Notes under the pieces: model-generated
Database searches by the model: none
The model's input: only the letters and a program-made list of their open reading frames with translations
Told to the model about the DNA's origin: nothing
Assembly (NCBI GenBank): GCA_028285345.1
Contig: JANQPT010000016.1
Coordinates: forward strand, 48,001 to 112,000
Length of the DNA: 64,000 bases
From: Planctomycetales bacterium
GTDB lineage: Bacteria; Planctomycetota; Planctomycetia; Planctomycetales; Planctomycetaceae
Direction: 5' to 3'
Position numbers and translations under genes: made by a program
In this document: positions 53,064 to 60,973 of the stretch, piece by piece
Numbering within the stretch: the stretch's first letter is position 1
How the letters are laid out: the number at the start of each line of letters is the position of its first letter

Positions 53064-53417
53064 TTATCCGCCGTTTTGCGCCTTCAACAGCTCCCGCGCC
53101 TCGGATTCGGCGCGGTCCCATTGCTGCTCGGAGGCCATGTCGGCAATCTCGATCAGCATGTCGCGCTCGCTGCCGGTGATGTTGCCCGCTTGATGCGCTT
53201 CGTCCACCAGCGTGCGGAATTTGGGTAGCTGATGTGTGTTGCGCAAATTGCAGACCGTGTTGAGCAGCTTTGCCAGTTCAAACGTCTTATCGCTCACGCG
53301 GGGATAGCCGCAGCCCGAGAGCAAACAGACCGCACCGACCAGACAGCCGCAGAGCAGTCGCCGCGAAAAACCGTTCAACAATCGGACGCCATTCGGCACA
53401 CCGGAGTTAGTTCGCAC
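53064..53417 (-). CDS. Small lipoprotein
   Basis: The 117-residue protein starts at GTG 53417, which follows GGGAGGTGATCG by six bases, and overlaps the 3' end of the DUF1559 gene by 11 bases. Residues 19-37 form a lipoprotein signal ending LLSGC (Cys36), followed by YPRVSDKTFELAKLLNTVCNLRNTHQLPKFRTLVDEAHQAGNITGSERDMLIEIADMASEQQWDRAESEARELLKAQ, which is helical. The overlap suggests coupled translation with the prepilin-like gene. Function unknown. Confidence 0.75.
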   Translation of the reverse strand: MRTNSGVPNGVRLLNGFSRRLLCGCLVGAVCLLSGCGYPRVSDKTFELAKLLNTVCNLRNTHQLPKFRTLVDEAHQAGNITGSERDMLIEIADMASEQQWDRAESEARELLKAQNGG

Positions 53418-54435
53418 CGATCACCTCCCGTTCGGCGATGCTCGTCATCGCTGAAAACGTGGTCTGATCGACCGTTTCGGAGATAAAACGGACCGAACCG
53501 TCGCCGAACAGCACGTAAGCGCCGCCGGGATGATCCGATTGCATCTGACCGACGTGAATCGTGGGAAAATTGGGAGGATGGATGATCGGGTTGCCCAGCG
53601 CGTCCATCTCGCCCGCCGCCGGTCCGGTATGGACCAGCACCAACGTCGCCGCCGACTCCGCCGCGTTGTCCGGTGAATTGATTTTCGGGTGCACCGTCGC
53701 TCCCGGAATCACCGCGGCCCACGTCTTATCACTCAGCCACGAAGTGTGTTCGCCGAAGAAGACCGTCGTGGAGAGACCGTCGATCACCGAGGAAAACTTC
53801 GTTTTCGAATTTCGATAGAACGGCCCGTCGGCGATCCGCGAAACGTCGCCGTCCAGAGTTCCCGAAGGCCCCGAACAGGTGCCCCAACACTCCTCTTGGC
53901 CGTGACTGGCGACATAGTGCGAGCGGCCCAGCCGGATTTCACTTCCGCCTTTGATGAGCGGATTCTCCGCGTCATCGACGACGACAAATTCTCCCACCTC
54001 GCCGATGGAGGAGGGGCAGAGCAGGGTATTGACTTGTCGGGCCAACAGCGGAATGTTCTGCGGAGCCCACGCGGGGCTTTCTAAGTCGAGTTCGTCATAC
54101 AGTGGAAACTGATCCAAGAAGGGGAGCAACATCGTTCCCCAAGCCCAACCGGGTGTCGCGTCCCACGTCACGGCGTCAAAATCGTCACTCGGCAGCGTCG
54201 TAATCGAGTCGTAATCGCCGTACGCCACGTAGCCGGGGGGCAGGACATTGTGCAGGTCGTGGTAGTTGTGGAGCGCAATTCCAATCTGCTTCAAGTTGTT
54301 CTGGCAGTGCGTTCGCCGTGCGGCTTCGCGCGCTTGCTGCACGGCGGGCATCAGCAGCGAAATCAATATGGTGATGACCGCAACCACCACTAGCAATTCG
54401 ATCAGTGTAAAGCCCCGTTTTTTTCGGTGCGGCAT
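53407..54435 (-). CDS. DUF1559 prepilin-like (type II pseudopilin) protein
   Basis: The 342-residue protein has the prepilin signal RKKRGFTLIELLVVVAVITILISLLMPAVQQAREAARRTHCQNNLKQIGIALHNYHD, the type IV pilin-like N-terminus cleaved before the Phe. The DUF1559 body follows (LPPGYVAYGD, GWAWGTMLLPFLDQ, LLCPSS, GRSHYVASHG) and a DUF1559 C-terminal motif with a Gly/His-rich FGDGSVRFISETVD. DUF1559 proteins are expanded in planctomycetes and lie on the cell surface or in the periplasm. Its start is 91 bases from the nearest MntR-type operator. Confidence 0.94.
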   Translation of the reverse strand: MPHRKKRGFTLIELLVVVAVITILISLLMPAVQQAREAARRTHCQNNLKQIGIALHNYHDLHNVLPPGYVAYGDYDSITTLPSDDFDAVTWDATPGWAWGTMLLPFLDQFPLYDELDLESPAWAPQNIPLLARQVNTLLCPSSIGEVGEFVVVDDAENPLIKGGSEIRLGRSHYVASHGQEECWGTCSGPSGTLDGDVSRIADGPFYRNSKTKFSSVIDGLSTTVFFGEHTSWLSDKTWAAVIPGATVHPKINSPDNAAESAATLVLVHTGPAAGEMDALGNPIIHPPNFPTIHVGQMQSDHPGGAYVLFGDGSVRFISETVDQTTFSAMTSIAEREVIGAN

Positions 54436-54525
54436 GTTTTACGGCTCCCTGAGGAGATTACGCGGTGGCGAAATCCATTACATCAAACTGCCGATCCTCC
54501 AGCTGTCGGCAACGGCCAAATCTCA

Positions 54526-54547
54526 TTTTGTAGCCTTGGCTACAAAA
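54526..54547. promoter_or_regulatory. DtxR/MntR-type operator 1
   Basis: A 22-bp palindrome TTTTGTAGCC-TT-GGCTACAAAA with perfect 10-base arms lies between mntR and the divergent DUF1559 gene. It shares the core GTAGCC-N2-GGCTAC with operator 2. This is the size and symmetry of DtxR/MntR-family sites. Confidence 0.75.
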
Positions 54548-54556
54548 CAACCTTAA

Positions 54557-54572
54557 TGTAGCCATGGCTACA
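54557..54572. promoter_or_regulatory. DtxR/MntR-type operator 2
   Basis: The 16-bp perfect palindrome TGTAGCCATGGCTACA lies 28 bases (centre to centre) from operator 1, about two helical turns plus a part, and 103 bases before the mntR start. Paired sites suit cooperative binding of dimers and autoregulation. Confidence 0.75.
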
Positions 54573-54675
54573 GTGGCTGTCAACCGCCCCGTCGCGCAAA
54601 ATAGGACCCGGGCCGACCGGCATCACGAAAAACTGAGCTGCGCCGCACGGCCGTCGATTTTCTTTGAGGACGACC

Positions 54676-55092
54676 ATGACCGCCAAACGTAGAACCGCCA
54701 ACCAATATCGACGCACCCGGCGGGACCATTCCACTGAGACCGCCGAAGATTACGTCGAGGCCATTGACGACACGATTGCGGAAAAGGACCGTTGCCGGAT
54801 CGTCGATCTTGCGGAGCGCTTCGGCGTCAGTCATGTGACGGTCACGAAGATTATCAAGCGGCTGCAGCGCGACGGATTTGTCGAAACCGAGCCTTACGGC
54901 CCGATTGAGCTTTCAGATCGGGGCAAGCGGCTGGCAGATGCCTCCCGCCAACGTCACGAAACGGTGTACCGATTTTTACTGGCCATCGGCGTCAGCGAAC
55001 GAACCGCCGCTGTCGATTCGGAAGGGATCGAGCACCACGTCAGCGCCGAAACGCTGGAGAAGCTGCGGATTGTTACCGAGCAGTTGTCGTGA
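54676..55092 (+). CDS. mntR: DtxR-family regulator MntR
   Basis: The 138-residue protein has an N-terminal winged helix (TAEDYVEAIDDTIAEKDRCRIVDLAERFGVSHVTVTKIIKRLQRDGFVETEPYGPIELSDRGKRLADASRQRHETVYRFLLAIGV) and the metal-binding/dimerisation part with SEGIEHHVSAETLEKL. The EGIEHHVS block with Glu and two His residues fits the MntR Mn2+ sites. It should repress manganese uptake when Mn2+ is ample. ATG 54676 has GAGGACG upstream; a TTG at 54664 also reads in frame. Two operators lie 100-150 bases upstream. No canonical MntH is in the window. Confidence 0.9.
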   Translation: MTAKRRTANQYRRTRRDHSTETAEDYVEAIDDTIAEKDRCRIVDLAERFGVSHVTVTKIIKRLQRDGFVETEPYGPIELSDRGKRLADASRQRHETVYRFLLAIGVSERTAAVDSEGIEHHVSAETLEKLRIVTEQLS

Positions 55093-55179
55093 CAGTAGCA
55101 GAGCGTGTGCAACTGGAATTGAATGCGATGCGGTGTTCGCCTGACAATTCGTTGTCGCCCAGGGCATCACATCGGACGG

Positions 55180-55503
55180 CTACTCCTTCGACGCGTCATC
55201 TTTGAAGAGGTACTCGCTTCGCCAAATCATGTATCCGCTCACAACGATGGGAAGTCCGCCAATCGTCAAAAATGTTACCAAAAATATATTGAAGTCATTG
55301 ACGTTCCAGTGCAAACACAATCCCCACGCGGTCAGCGACGCAACAATGACACAGAGGACGTGCACAACGAGCCACAGCCACATTTCTCCACTTGGTCGAA
55401 GACGGATTTCACACCGAGGGCATGAGGGCCATAAGAAGGCTCGAAATACGTTCACGTCTGAATCGAACGGTTGGACAGCGGATAGGCAATTTGGACATTT
55501 CAT
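55180..55503 (-). CDS. Zinc-ribbon membrane protein
   Basis: The 107-residue protein has an N-terminal zinc-ribbon-like pair (MKCPNCLSAVQPFDSD, CPRCEIRL) and two membrane helices (WLVVHVLCVIVASLTAWGLCLHW and IFLVTFLTIGGLPIVVSGYMIW), with a short charged tail. The CPNC/CPRC pair suggests a single Zn2+. Such short zinc-ribbon membrane proteins are common and uncharacterised. It lies 36 bases after prs on the same strand. Confidence 0.75.
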   Translation of the reverse strand: MKCPNCLSAVQPFDSDVNVFRAFLWPSCPRCEIRLRPSGEMWLWLVVHVLCVIVASLTAWGLCLHWNVNDFNIFLVTFLTIGGLPIVVSGYMIWRSEYLFKDDASKE

Positions 55504-55539
55504 TGTTGCCAGGACGCTGATAAAACACCCGCGTCTTCA

Positions 55540-56487
55540 TCAATCAAACAAATAGCTCACCGACTCCGCCCGGTGAATCCGCTTGATCGCTTCGCCCAAC
55601 AGCGGGGCGACGGTCACGGTCCGCAACTGGGGCAGTCCTTCCGGGTCGGCGATCGGCAGGCTGTTGGTGACGACCACTTCCTTCAGCGGCGCTTCCCGCA
55701 GCCGGGAGACCGCCGGGCCGCAGAAGACCGCATGCGTGGCACTAATGTAGATCTCTTTAGCTCCGTGTCGATGCGCTACGTCGACCGCCCCGCAAATTGA
55801 ACCGGCCGTCGAGATCATGTCGTCGAACAGCAGCGCGACCTTCCCCTCAAGCGGCTCGCCGATCAAATTGGCTTGTTCCGTCTTCGTAGCGCTGCTGCGG
55901 CGCTTATCGACGATCGTCAAACTGCCACCCAGGTGCCGCTGATGGTGCAGTGCCCGCTTGATGCTCCCTTCGTCGGGGCTGACAATCGCCACATCCTCCG
56001 CCGGTAGATTCAGCGAGCGGAAGTATTGATCCAAAATCGGCGCCGCATACAAGTGATCGACCGGCACATCGAAGAAGCCCTGAATCTGGGCCGCATGCAG
56101 GTCCATCGTCAGCACGCGGTCCGCCCCCGCTTTAACGATCAGGTTCGCGGCCAGTTTCGCCGTAATCGGCACGCGGCCGGTATCCTTGCGGTCCTGTCGG
56201 GCGTAGCCGAAGTAGGGAATGACGGTCGTGATCCGCTCGGCGCTTGCCCGCTTGCAAGTGTCGATCATGATCAGCAGTTCCATCAAATTGTCGTTCACGG
56301 GCGGCCCGGTCGGCTGGAACAGAAACACATCCCGGCCGCGGATGTTCTGTTCCAGTTTGCAGCCGACCTCCCCGTCGGGAAAGTCCCACAGGTCGATCTT
56401 CCCCAGCGTGATTCCCAAATAGTCGGCCACCTCACCGGCCAATTCCGGATGGGCCCGGCCGCTTATCAGCGTGAGAATATCGTGCAT
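55540..56487 (-). CDS. prs: Ribose-phosphate pyrophosphokinase
   Basis: The 315-residue enzyme converts ribose 5-phosphate plus ATP to PRPP for nucleotide, His and Trp synthesis. Visible are the N-terminal fold (MHDILTLISGRAHPELAGEVADYLGI), the flexible-loop and ATP region FGYARQDRKDTGRVPITAKL, the catalytic TMDLHAAQIQGFFDVPVDHL, VSPDEGSIKRA, VDKRRSSATK and the PRPP-binding loop ALLFDDMISTAGSICGA. Length fits class I Prs (about 315). The transcript may include the zinc-ribbon gene downstream. The membrane gene at 56738 is on the other strand. Confidence 0.96.
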   Translation of the reverse strand: MHDILTLISGRAHPELAGEVADYLGITLGKIDLWDFPDGEVGCKLEQNIRGRDVFLFQPTGPPVNDNLMELLIMIDTCKRASAERITTVIPYFGYARQDRKDTGRVPITAKLAANLIVKAGADRVLTMDLHAAQIQGFFDVPVDHLYAAPILDQYFRSLNLPAEDVAIVSPDEGSIKRALHHQRHLGGSLTIVDKRRSSATKTEQANLIGEPLEGKVALLFDDMISTAGSICGAVDVAHRHGAKEIYISATHAVFCGPAVSRLREAPLKEVVVTNSLPIADPEGLPQLRTVTVAPLLGEAIKRIHRAESVSYLFD

Positions 56488-56737
56488 GACGGCTCAATCG
56501 CGCGAGGGGAAATAACGGCGAATTTACGGACGCCGCGACATGCATCATTGAATCGCCGCCGACGCCGCTTTGTCAAGCGATCACGTCCTTGAGCGATCCC
56601 GAACTGTTGCCCCCAAACTGTTTTTCATTCAGAATGAAGCGAATCACGACGTGCTCGTTGCGACCCGAAGATTGCCGAGGGACCCGAGCCACGGTCCCCG
56701 ATCTCTGAACTTGCACCACAACGCCTCTTCATCCGCT

Positions 56738-57187
56738 ATGGAACAGTCTTCTTCGCCTGAAACTCGACCACAAAAAGTCTCTCGCACGGCGGTCTTGAAA
56801 CTGTTGATCGTCATTGCCGTGGTGATCGCGATCGCACGCGGATCTCTGGGTACCTATTGGGCGGTGGTCGTATGTGGTGCGGCCGTCGGCATGTTTCTTG
56901 CTGAGCATTTCGGCAACTCGAAATCGCGCGAAGTGTTAATGCTCTTGATCTTTCCGCTGATCGTCGCGAGCATTGCCACGATCGTCCCGCTGGTTGGCCA
57001 ACGCGCCGCCCTGGGAGACATCCTCCTATGGGCATTGCTTGGATTCTTCGTGGCAGTGGCCCCGGCAGCGATTTCGATTGTTGGACTGAGTGTTCTCTCG
57101 GCGTTCGTTCACCGTGTGACTGGGATTCGCCTGCTCAAGTACGAGTGGAATCGCTCCGGCTCACCCGAACATCAAGCCGGCACTTAA
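56738..57187 (+). CDS. Small membrane protein with four helices
   Basis: The 149-residue protein (start ATG 56738) has a short polar N-terminus (MEQSSSPETRPQKVSRTA) and four membrane helices from VLKLLIVIAVVIAIARG to AAISIVGLSVLSAFVHRVTG, then a charged C-terminal tail. No conserved motif is recognisable. It lies between prs and glmU on the opposite strand. The leftward neighbours read divergently and convergently around it. Confidence 0.65.
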   Translation: MEQSSSPETRPQKVSRTAVLKLLIVIAVVIAIARGSLGTYWAVVVCGAAVGMFLAEHFGNSKSREVLMLLIFPLIVASIATIVPLVGQRAALGDILLWALLGFFVAVAPAAISIVGLSVLSAFVHRVTGIRLLKYEWNRSGSPEHQAGT

Positions 57188-57271
57188 GGCGCACGACGGA
57201 GAAGATCCCATGAGCCGGCAGCCGCTCGCAGGGGACATTGCCGCTTTAAACGGGCAATAGTGAAGCGCCGC

Positions 57272-58234
57272 TCACCCCAACTGAGAAAACGGCCCCACCA
57301 CCGTCCCATCCGGGACCTCCACCGGCCCGCTGATCACTGCGTGCGGCCCGATGCGGCAGTTCGCTCCGATCTTGGCGGCGCCGCTGATCGACGTGAACGG
57401 ATAGATGATCGTATCCTGGCCGATCTCCGTGCGGGGATCGATGTAGGTCTGCGCGGGGTCGACTACCGTCGTTCCCTCCTTCATCAACTGCCGCATCGCC
57501 GCGTCTTGCATGCTGTGATGGACTTCCGCCAATTGATCGCGGCTGTTGACGCCGAGTGCTTCTTCGATCGTCAACCGCTCGGCGGCGACGACCCGCTGAC
57601 CCTCGGAGAGCAGAATCGCCGGGGCGTCGGTGAGGTACAACTCTCCCTGCTTGTTGTCGGTGTTCACGTGCTTTAGTGCGGCGAACAGCTTCTGGTTGTC
57701 GAACACGTAGCAGCCGACGTTGATTTCCGTGATCGCCTGCTCCGCGGCGTCGGCGTCTTTCTCTTCCACGATCTTCTGAAACTCGCCGCTCGCGTCGCGG
57801 ACGATCCGGCCCAAACCGAAATTGTTCTCAGTGACGGCGGTGCCGATGACGCAGGATGCTTTTTCGTTGCGAAAATCTTCCAGCAGACCGGTGAACGATT
57901 CGCTCCGCATCAGCGGCGCGTCGCCGGTCAGCACCATCACCGCCCCGTCATGATCGCGCAGATTCTCTTCGCACATCATCACCGCGTGCCCGGTCCCGTT
58001 TTGCTCCTCCTGCAGCGCGAACTCGACATCGTCGTGGACCGAGAGCCCGGCTTTGACCTGCTCTGCTTCATGCCCCACCACGACGACTAACCGCTCGACC
58101 CCCGCGGCACGGGCCGCATCCAGCACGTAGTCGATCATTTTGCGGCCGCAAATCTCGTGCAGCACTTTGGGCACGGCCGATTTCATCCGCGTGCTCCTGC
58201 CAGCCGCCAACACAATCGCCACGGGGCCACTCAT
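57272..58234 (-). CDS. glmU: Shortened GlmU: UDP-GlcNAc pyrophosphorylase domain with brief LbH tail
   Basis: The 320-residue protein has the nucleotidyltransferase start MSGPVAIVLAAGRSTRMKSAVPKVLHEICGRKM, QNGTGHAVMMCEE, VLTGDAPLM, EINVGCYVF and LTDAPAILLSEGQRVVAAERLTIEEALGVNSRDQLAEV. It then has only about two and a half left-handed beta-helix coils, ending GPHAVISGPVEVPDGTVVGPFSQLG. Full GlmU is about 456 residues with an acetyltransferase half whose catalytic His and most coils are missing here. It should make UDP-GlcNAc from GlcNAc-1-P and UTP; acetylation would need another enzyme. It lies in the same neighbourhood as prs, as in Bacillus. Confidence 0.85.
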   Translation of the reverse strand: MSGPVAIVLAAGRSTRMKSAVPKVLHEICGRKMIDYVLDAARAAGVERLVVVVGHEAEQVKAGLSVHDDVEFALQEEQNGTGHAVMMCEENLRDHDGAVMVLTGDAPLMRSESFTGLLEDFRNEKASCVIGTAVTENNFGLGRIVRDASGEFQKIVEEKDADAAEQAITEINVGCYVFDNQKLFAALKHVNTDNKQGELYLTDAPAILLSEGQRVVAAERLTIEEALGVNSRDQLAEVHHSMQDAAMRQLMKEGTTVVDPAQTYIDPRTEIGQDTIIYPFTSISGAAKIGANCRIGPHAVISGPVEVPDGTVVGPFSQLG

Positions 58235-58260
58235 GAATTCATTTCCTCAATCACTGGTAG

Positions 58261-58277
58261 GGTCCACTCTGTGGACC
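58261..58277. repeat. GGTCCRC palindrome, copy 1
   Basis: GGTCCAC-tct-GTGGACC, 27 bases upstream of the glmU start. It is related in pattern to the copies at 58551 and 59325. Confidence 0.7.
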
Positions 58278-58432
58278 GAGATCGAATGCCACATCGAGGT
58301 TTGCGCTGCCGCGTCAACGAACACAGGTGTAGGTCAGCCAGTCGCCCGACGCAAGCGAGATTTCGCGCGGTTTTGCAAATTCGCGATATCTGAAGAATGG
58401 AGATCGGTCCACAGCAACAGAATGGGTGACTA

Positions 58433-58534
58433 AACCACGGAGGCACGGAGAAAATTCGAAGCACGAAATTCGAAATCCGAAACAAATTCAAAATCAGAAT
58501 TTCGTATTTAGGACTCTCTCCGTGCCTCCGTGGT
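58433..58534. repeat. 102-base inverted-repeat element (family F type)
   Basis: AACCACGGAGGCACGGAGA (58433-58451) and its perfect 19-base complement TCTCCGTGCCTCCGTGGTT (58516-58534) enclose an AT-rich 64-base loop. MITE-like in structure. The right arm is repeated at 59281-59309. Confidence 0.88.
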
Positions 58535-58550
58535 TCAACTCAACTGACAC

Positions 58551-58567
58551 GGTCCGCACAGCGGACC
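58551..58567. repeat. GGTCCGC palindrome, copy 2
   Basis: GGTCCGC-aca-GCGGACC lies directly against the stop codon (58568-58570, TAG) of the next leftward gene. On the minus strand the sequence reads TAGGGTCCGCTGTGCGGACC, so the repeat edge supplies the stop. Confidence 0.85.
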
Positions 58568-59194
58568 CTACGGATTCTTAGCCGGTTCGCTCGTCTTCGA
58601 CCGTACACGGATATTCTCGAACGTCACCCGACGAGATGCAGTATCTCGCGACAACCCTCCGTAGATCCAAGGTTCAAATCGATCTTGAAACCATTCCGGG
58701 AAATTGTTCTTCGGCCGCACTTGGTAGACTGTTGATGCGGATAGAGCTAAACGCAGTTCGGGTTTATTCTTGAGTGCGGAAAATTTCTCATTAAAGAATG
58801 GTGAAATCCAGATTCGACCGGATGACTTCTCACCATCTTTCAAGGTGATCGTTAAGTCGTTTCCAAATAGAACGACTGGATGAATTACGCCGGGCAAGAA
58901 CACTTCATGCACACGAAATTGTTGCGGAATCCCGGAGACTTGAACCCAACCTAGGTTGCTGCCTGCCCAGGGGAGCCAAAACTTGTCGATAGCCACCTGG
59001 TCAGGGCAGAACGGCGCTAGAAACCCGGAATCATGTTTTTTATATGACAGCGTGGTGTGTACGAACACTTCGCCCTGCTCATCAATTTCAATACGATTCG
59101 CCTGTAAGGACAAAGCCCGGTCCTGAGCAAACGCCACCAGGTGTTCGTGGCCCAATTCCGTCAAAAGGCATCCGATGGCGACAACGAGTTCCAT
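58568..59194 (-). CDS. Hypothetical protein between two repeat copies
   Basis: The 208-residue protein is beta-rich and cytoplasmic-looking: VVAIGCLLTELGHEHLVAFAQDRALSLQANRIEIDEQGEVFVHTTLSYKKHDSGFLAPFCPDQ, then VNLGWVQVSGIPQQF-type strands and a C-terminal tail ending VRSKTSEPAKNP. There is no signal peptide or known motif. Repeat composites lie on both sides, and its stop is formed at the edge of the palindrome at 58551. The coding region itself looks normal in codon use. Function unknown. Confidence 0.65.
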   Translation of the reverse strand: MELVVAIGCLLTELGHEHLVAFAQDRALSLQANRIEIDEQGEVFVHTTLSYKKHDSGFLAPFCPDQVAIDKFWLPWAGSNLGWVQVSGIPQQFRVHEVFLPGVIHPVVLFGNDLTITLKDGEKSSGRIWISPFFNEKFSALKNKPELRLALSASTVYQVRPKNNFPEWFQDRFEPWIYGGLSRDTASRRVTFENIRVRSKTSEPAKNP

Positions 59195-59280
59195 GTTTGC
59201 GCACCCAACTTAGCTGAAATTGAACGAATTCGGTGAGCAACACGGTTTCGCGAAGTCGGAGACGTACGGCCGTTATCCTT

Positions 59281-59341
59281 TTTCTCCGTGCCTCCGTGAC
59301 TCCGTGGTTCAACACAACCGAGACGGTCCGCACAGCGGACC
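59281..59341. repeat. Composite repeat, copy 2 (F arm plus GGTCCGC palindrome)
   Basis: TTTCTCCGTGCCTCCGTGACTCCGTGGTTCAAC-type sequence, then about 15 bases, then GGTCCGC-aca-GCGGACC (59325-59341). The same order occurs at 58516-58567. Position: between the 208-residue hypothetical gene and the outer-membrane barrel gene. Confidence 0.85.
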
Positions 59342-59347
59342 CGACAG

Positions 59348-60514
59348 CTAGAACCGCACGCCCATCCGCGCAATGAACCCGCTGTCGAGATCGATGTCCG
59401 GCGAGACGCTTTGGAAGCTGAATTCCCGGTTGAACACCCAGCCCGCTTCAATAAACCCTGAGGCGCAGCATCCGAAGTTGCGGAAACCCATCAGGATGCG
59501 GAAATCCTCAATCTGCATGCGGTCTTGCAGGCCTGTCCCCTGCAGCGAAACTTCATACGCCTCGACGTGGTATTCGCCGCGCGCGTAGAACCAGGTCGGC
59601 CCAAACCAGGTGTGGCCCAAGAAGTAATCGACCCGCGGCCGCGGCCAGACCATCGTGAACTCCCAACGGTCGTCGGGCCGCCACACAAATCCGGCATAGG
59701 GAACAATCAAATCGTCCACCCGGTCCCAATACTGAACCCCCAGCGCCCAGGTCCACTGTGGTCCCATACGAATGAACAGCGCTCCCCGGCCGTCGAACAT
59801 CCAAGCATTGGAGGTTGTGCTGGTCTCAAAATCGCTGGCGACTTGCGGCGTAAAACCGAGTTCGATCGAATATGGTCCACTGACCGACGTCGCCAATTGC
59901 AGGTCGCTCGCCAGGCGATACGCGCGCGGCGCCAACGGCAATCCGGCCGGGCCGCCCCAATTGCGATAGTTGAACTCCGGGCTCCAGGAAAACGCCGAAT
60001 CCCAGGGCCACGACCACGTCCGTCGCAATTGCATGTCGTATTCGAAAACGTTGAAATCCCCGGGCACACCTTTCGCGCTCGCGTCGGGAAGATAGCCCAC
60101 GTCGTATTTCGAACTCCAGCCATACCGCAGCGGCTCTGGTCCGTTTGTCCCAAAATAGCCGTCGGAATAGGGCAACGAATAAAATGTGTTGGGAGTCGTC
60201 GTCAGCGACTGATATCCGCCGACGGGCGGAGCGGCAAACGGGTCGCCCTCACTGTAGGGTTGCGGCGTGCCCAGAACTTGTGCGACTTGAACCGGCTCGG
60301 AATAGGTCGGCGGCGCGAGCGGGGCGGATGCAGACGCGAACGATGTGGAGAATGCCTCGCTGGAAGCCACTTCGTACGGAATTCCGGCAGGGGACGGACT
60401 TTGCCCGCGCATCGCAGCCGCAAAGACCGGAGAGGGGGCAGAAACATGAATCGGGCCAGCCGGCTCAGGGTCGGCCGAAACGAGAGCCAATAGACATAGC
60501 AGGTGTGCGTTCAC
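59348..60514 (-). CDS. Outer-membrane beta-barrel protein (DUF6268-like)
   Basis: The 388-residue protein starts at GTG 60514 (AGGTG about eight bases upstream). It has a short signal-like N-terminus (MNAHLLCLLALVSADPEPAG), a low-complexity Pro/Ser/Ala region to about residue 90, and many amphipathic strands with Trp/Tyr (WTWALGVQYWDRVDDLIVPYAGFVWRPDDRWEFTMVWPRPRVDYFLG). It ends FIARMGVRF, the terminal Phe typical of outer-membrane barrels. The closest group is DUF6268-type barrel proteins of planctomycetes. The ligand or pore role is unknown. Confidence 0.8.
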   Translation of the reverse strand: MNAHLLCLLALVSADPEPAGPIHVSAPSPVFAAAMRGQSPSPAGIPYEVASSEAFSTSFASASAPLAPPTYSEPVQVAQVLGTPQPYSEGDPFAAPPVGGYQSLTTTPNTFYSLPYSDGYFGTNGPEPLRYGWSSKYDVGYLPDASAKGVPGDFNVFEYDMQLRRTWSWPWDSAFSWSPEFNYRNWGGPAGLPLAPRAYRLASDLQLATSVSGPYSIELGFTPQVASDFETSTTSNAWMFDGRGALFIRMGPQWTWALGVQYWDRVDDLIVPYAGFVWRPDDRWEFTMVWPRPRVDYFLGHTWFGPTWFYARGEYHVEAYEVSLQGTGLQDRMQIEDFRILMGFRNFGCCASGFIEAGWVFNREFSFQSVSPDIDLDSGFIARMGVRF

Positions 60515-60973
60515 GACAGTGCACCTATCGTATCAACGGGGGATGGGGATTCGAGAGAAACCTGGGCAATCTGAGATGGGGCGGGGCTGCCTAACTCCCT
60601 GAATTGAGTTGCGCCTCCCTTGCCCGCCGCCGGCAGTCGCCCGGCCGCGGTGAATGGAGAGCGGGCTGAGATTGTCTAAACCTGCCCGATTTCGTCAACA
60701 TCAACTCCACCGCAACGAGCATTTGAGATGTGTTCTGCGATATCTTTGATAAATCGCAAGGTCGCAGGGACGGGGAGACGCAAAGTGAAAGACTGTCGCA
60801 TTGAACATCTGTTGATCGCTCAACTTCGACGGCAGCCCTTGATGCCCTATTACATGAACGTTCACTCGCGGCTGTCAGTCAGCTGAGGAGTACAATCGGA
60901 CTACCGACCAATTCAGATCTCTCTGCGGCTCTGCGTCTTTCGCGACTCTGCGTTTATTCTCGATACCGAGTGC
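60515..60973. other. Gene-free stretch with degenerate CGCAGAG repeats
   Basis: About 459 bases between the barrel gene and exbD2. It contains two degenerate family-F-like stretches (60760-60790, AAGGTCGCAGGGACGG-type; 60920-60960, CTCTGCGGCTCTGCGTC-type). No gene or terminator is evident. Confidence 0.5.

Larger units (their letters stand above)
58235..58567. other. Gene-free stretch filled with repeats
   Basis: About 333 bases. It holds GGTCCAC-tct-GTGGACC (58261-58277), the hairpin-forming 58433-58534 element and GGTCCGC-aca-GCGGACC (58551-58567). The centre (58455-58510) is AT-rich with repeated AAATTC/GAAAT words. No coding frame is credible. Confidence 0.75.
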
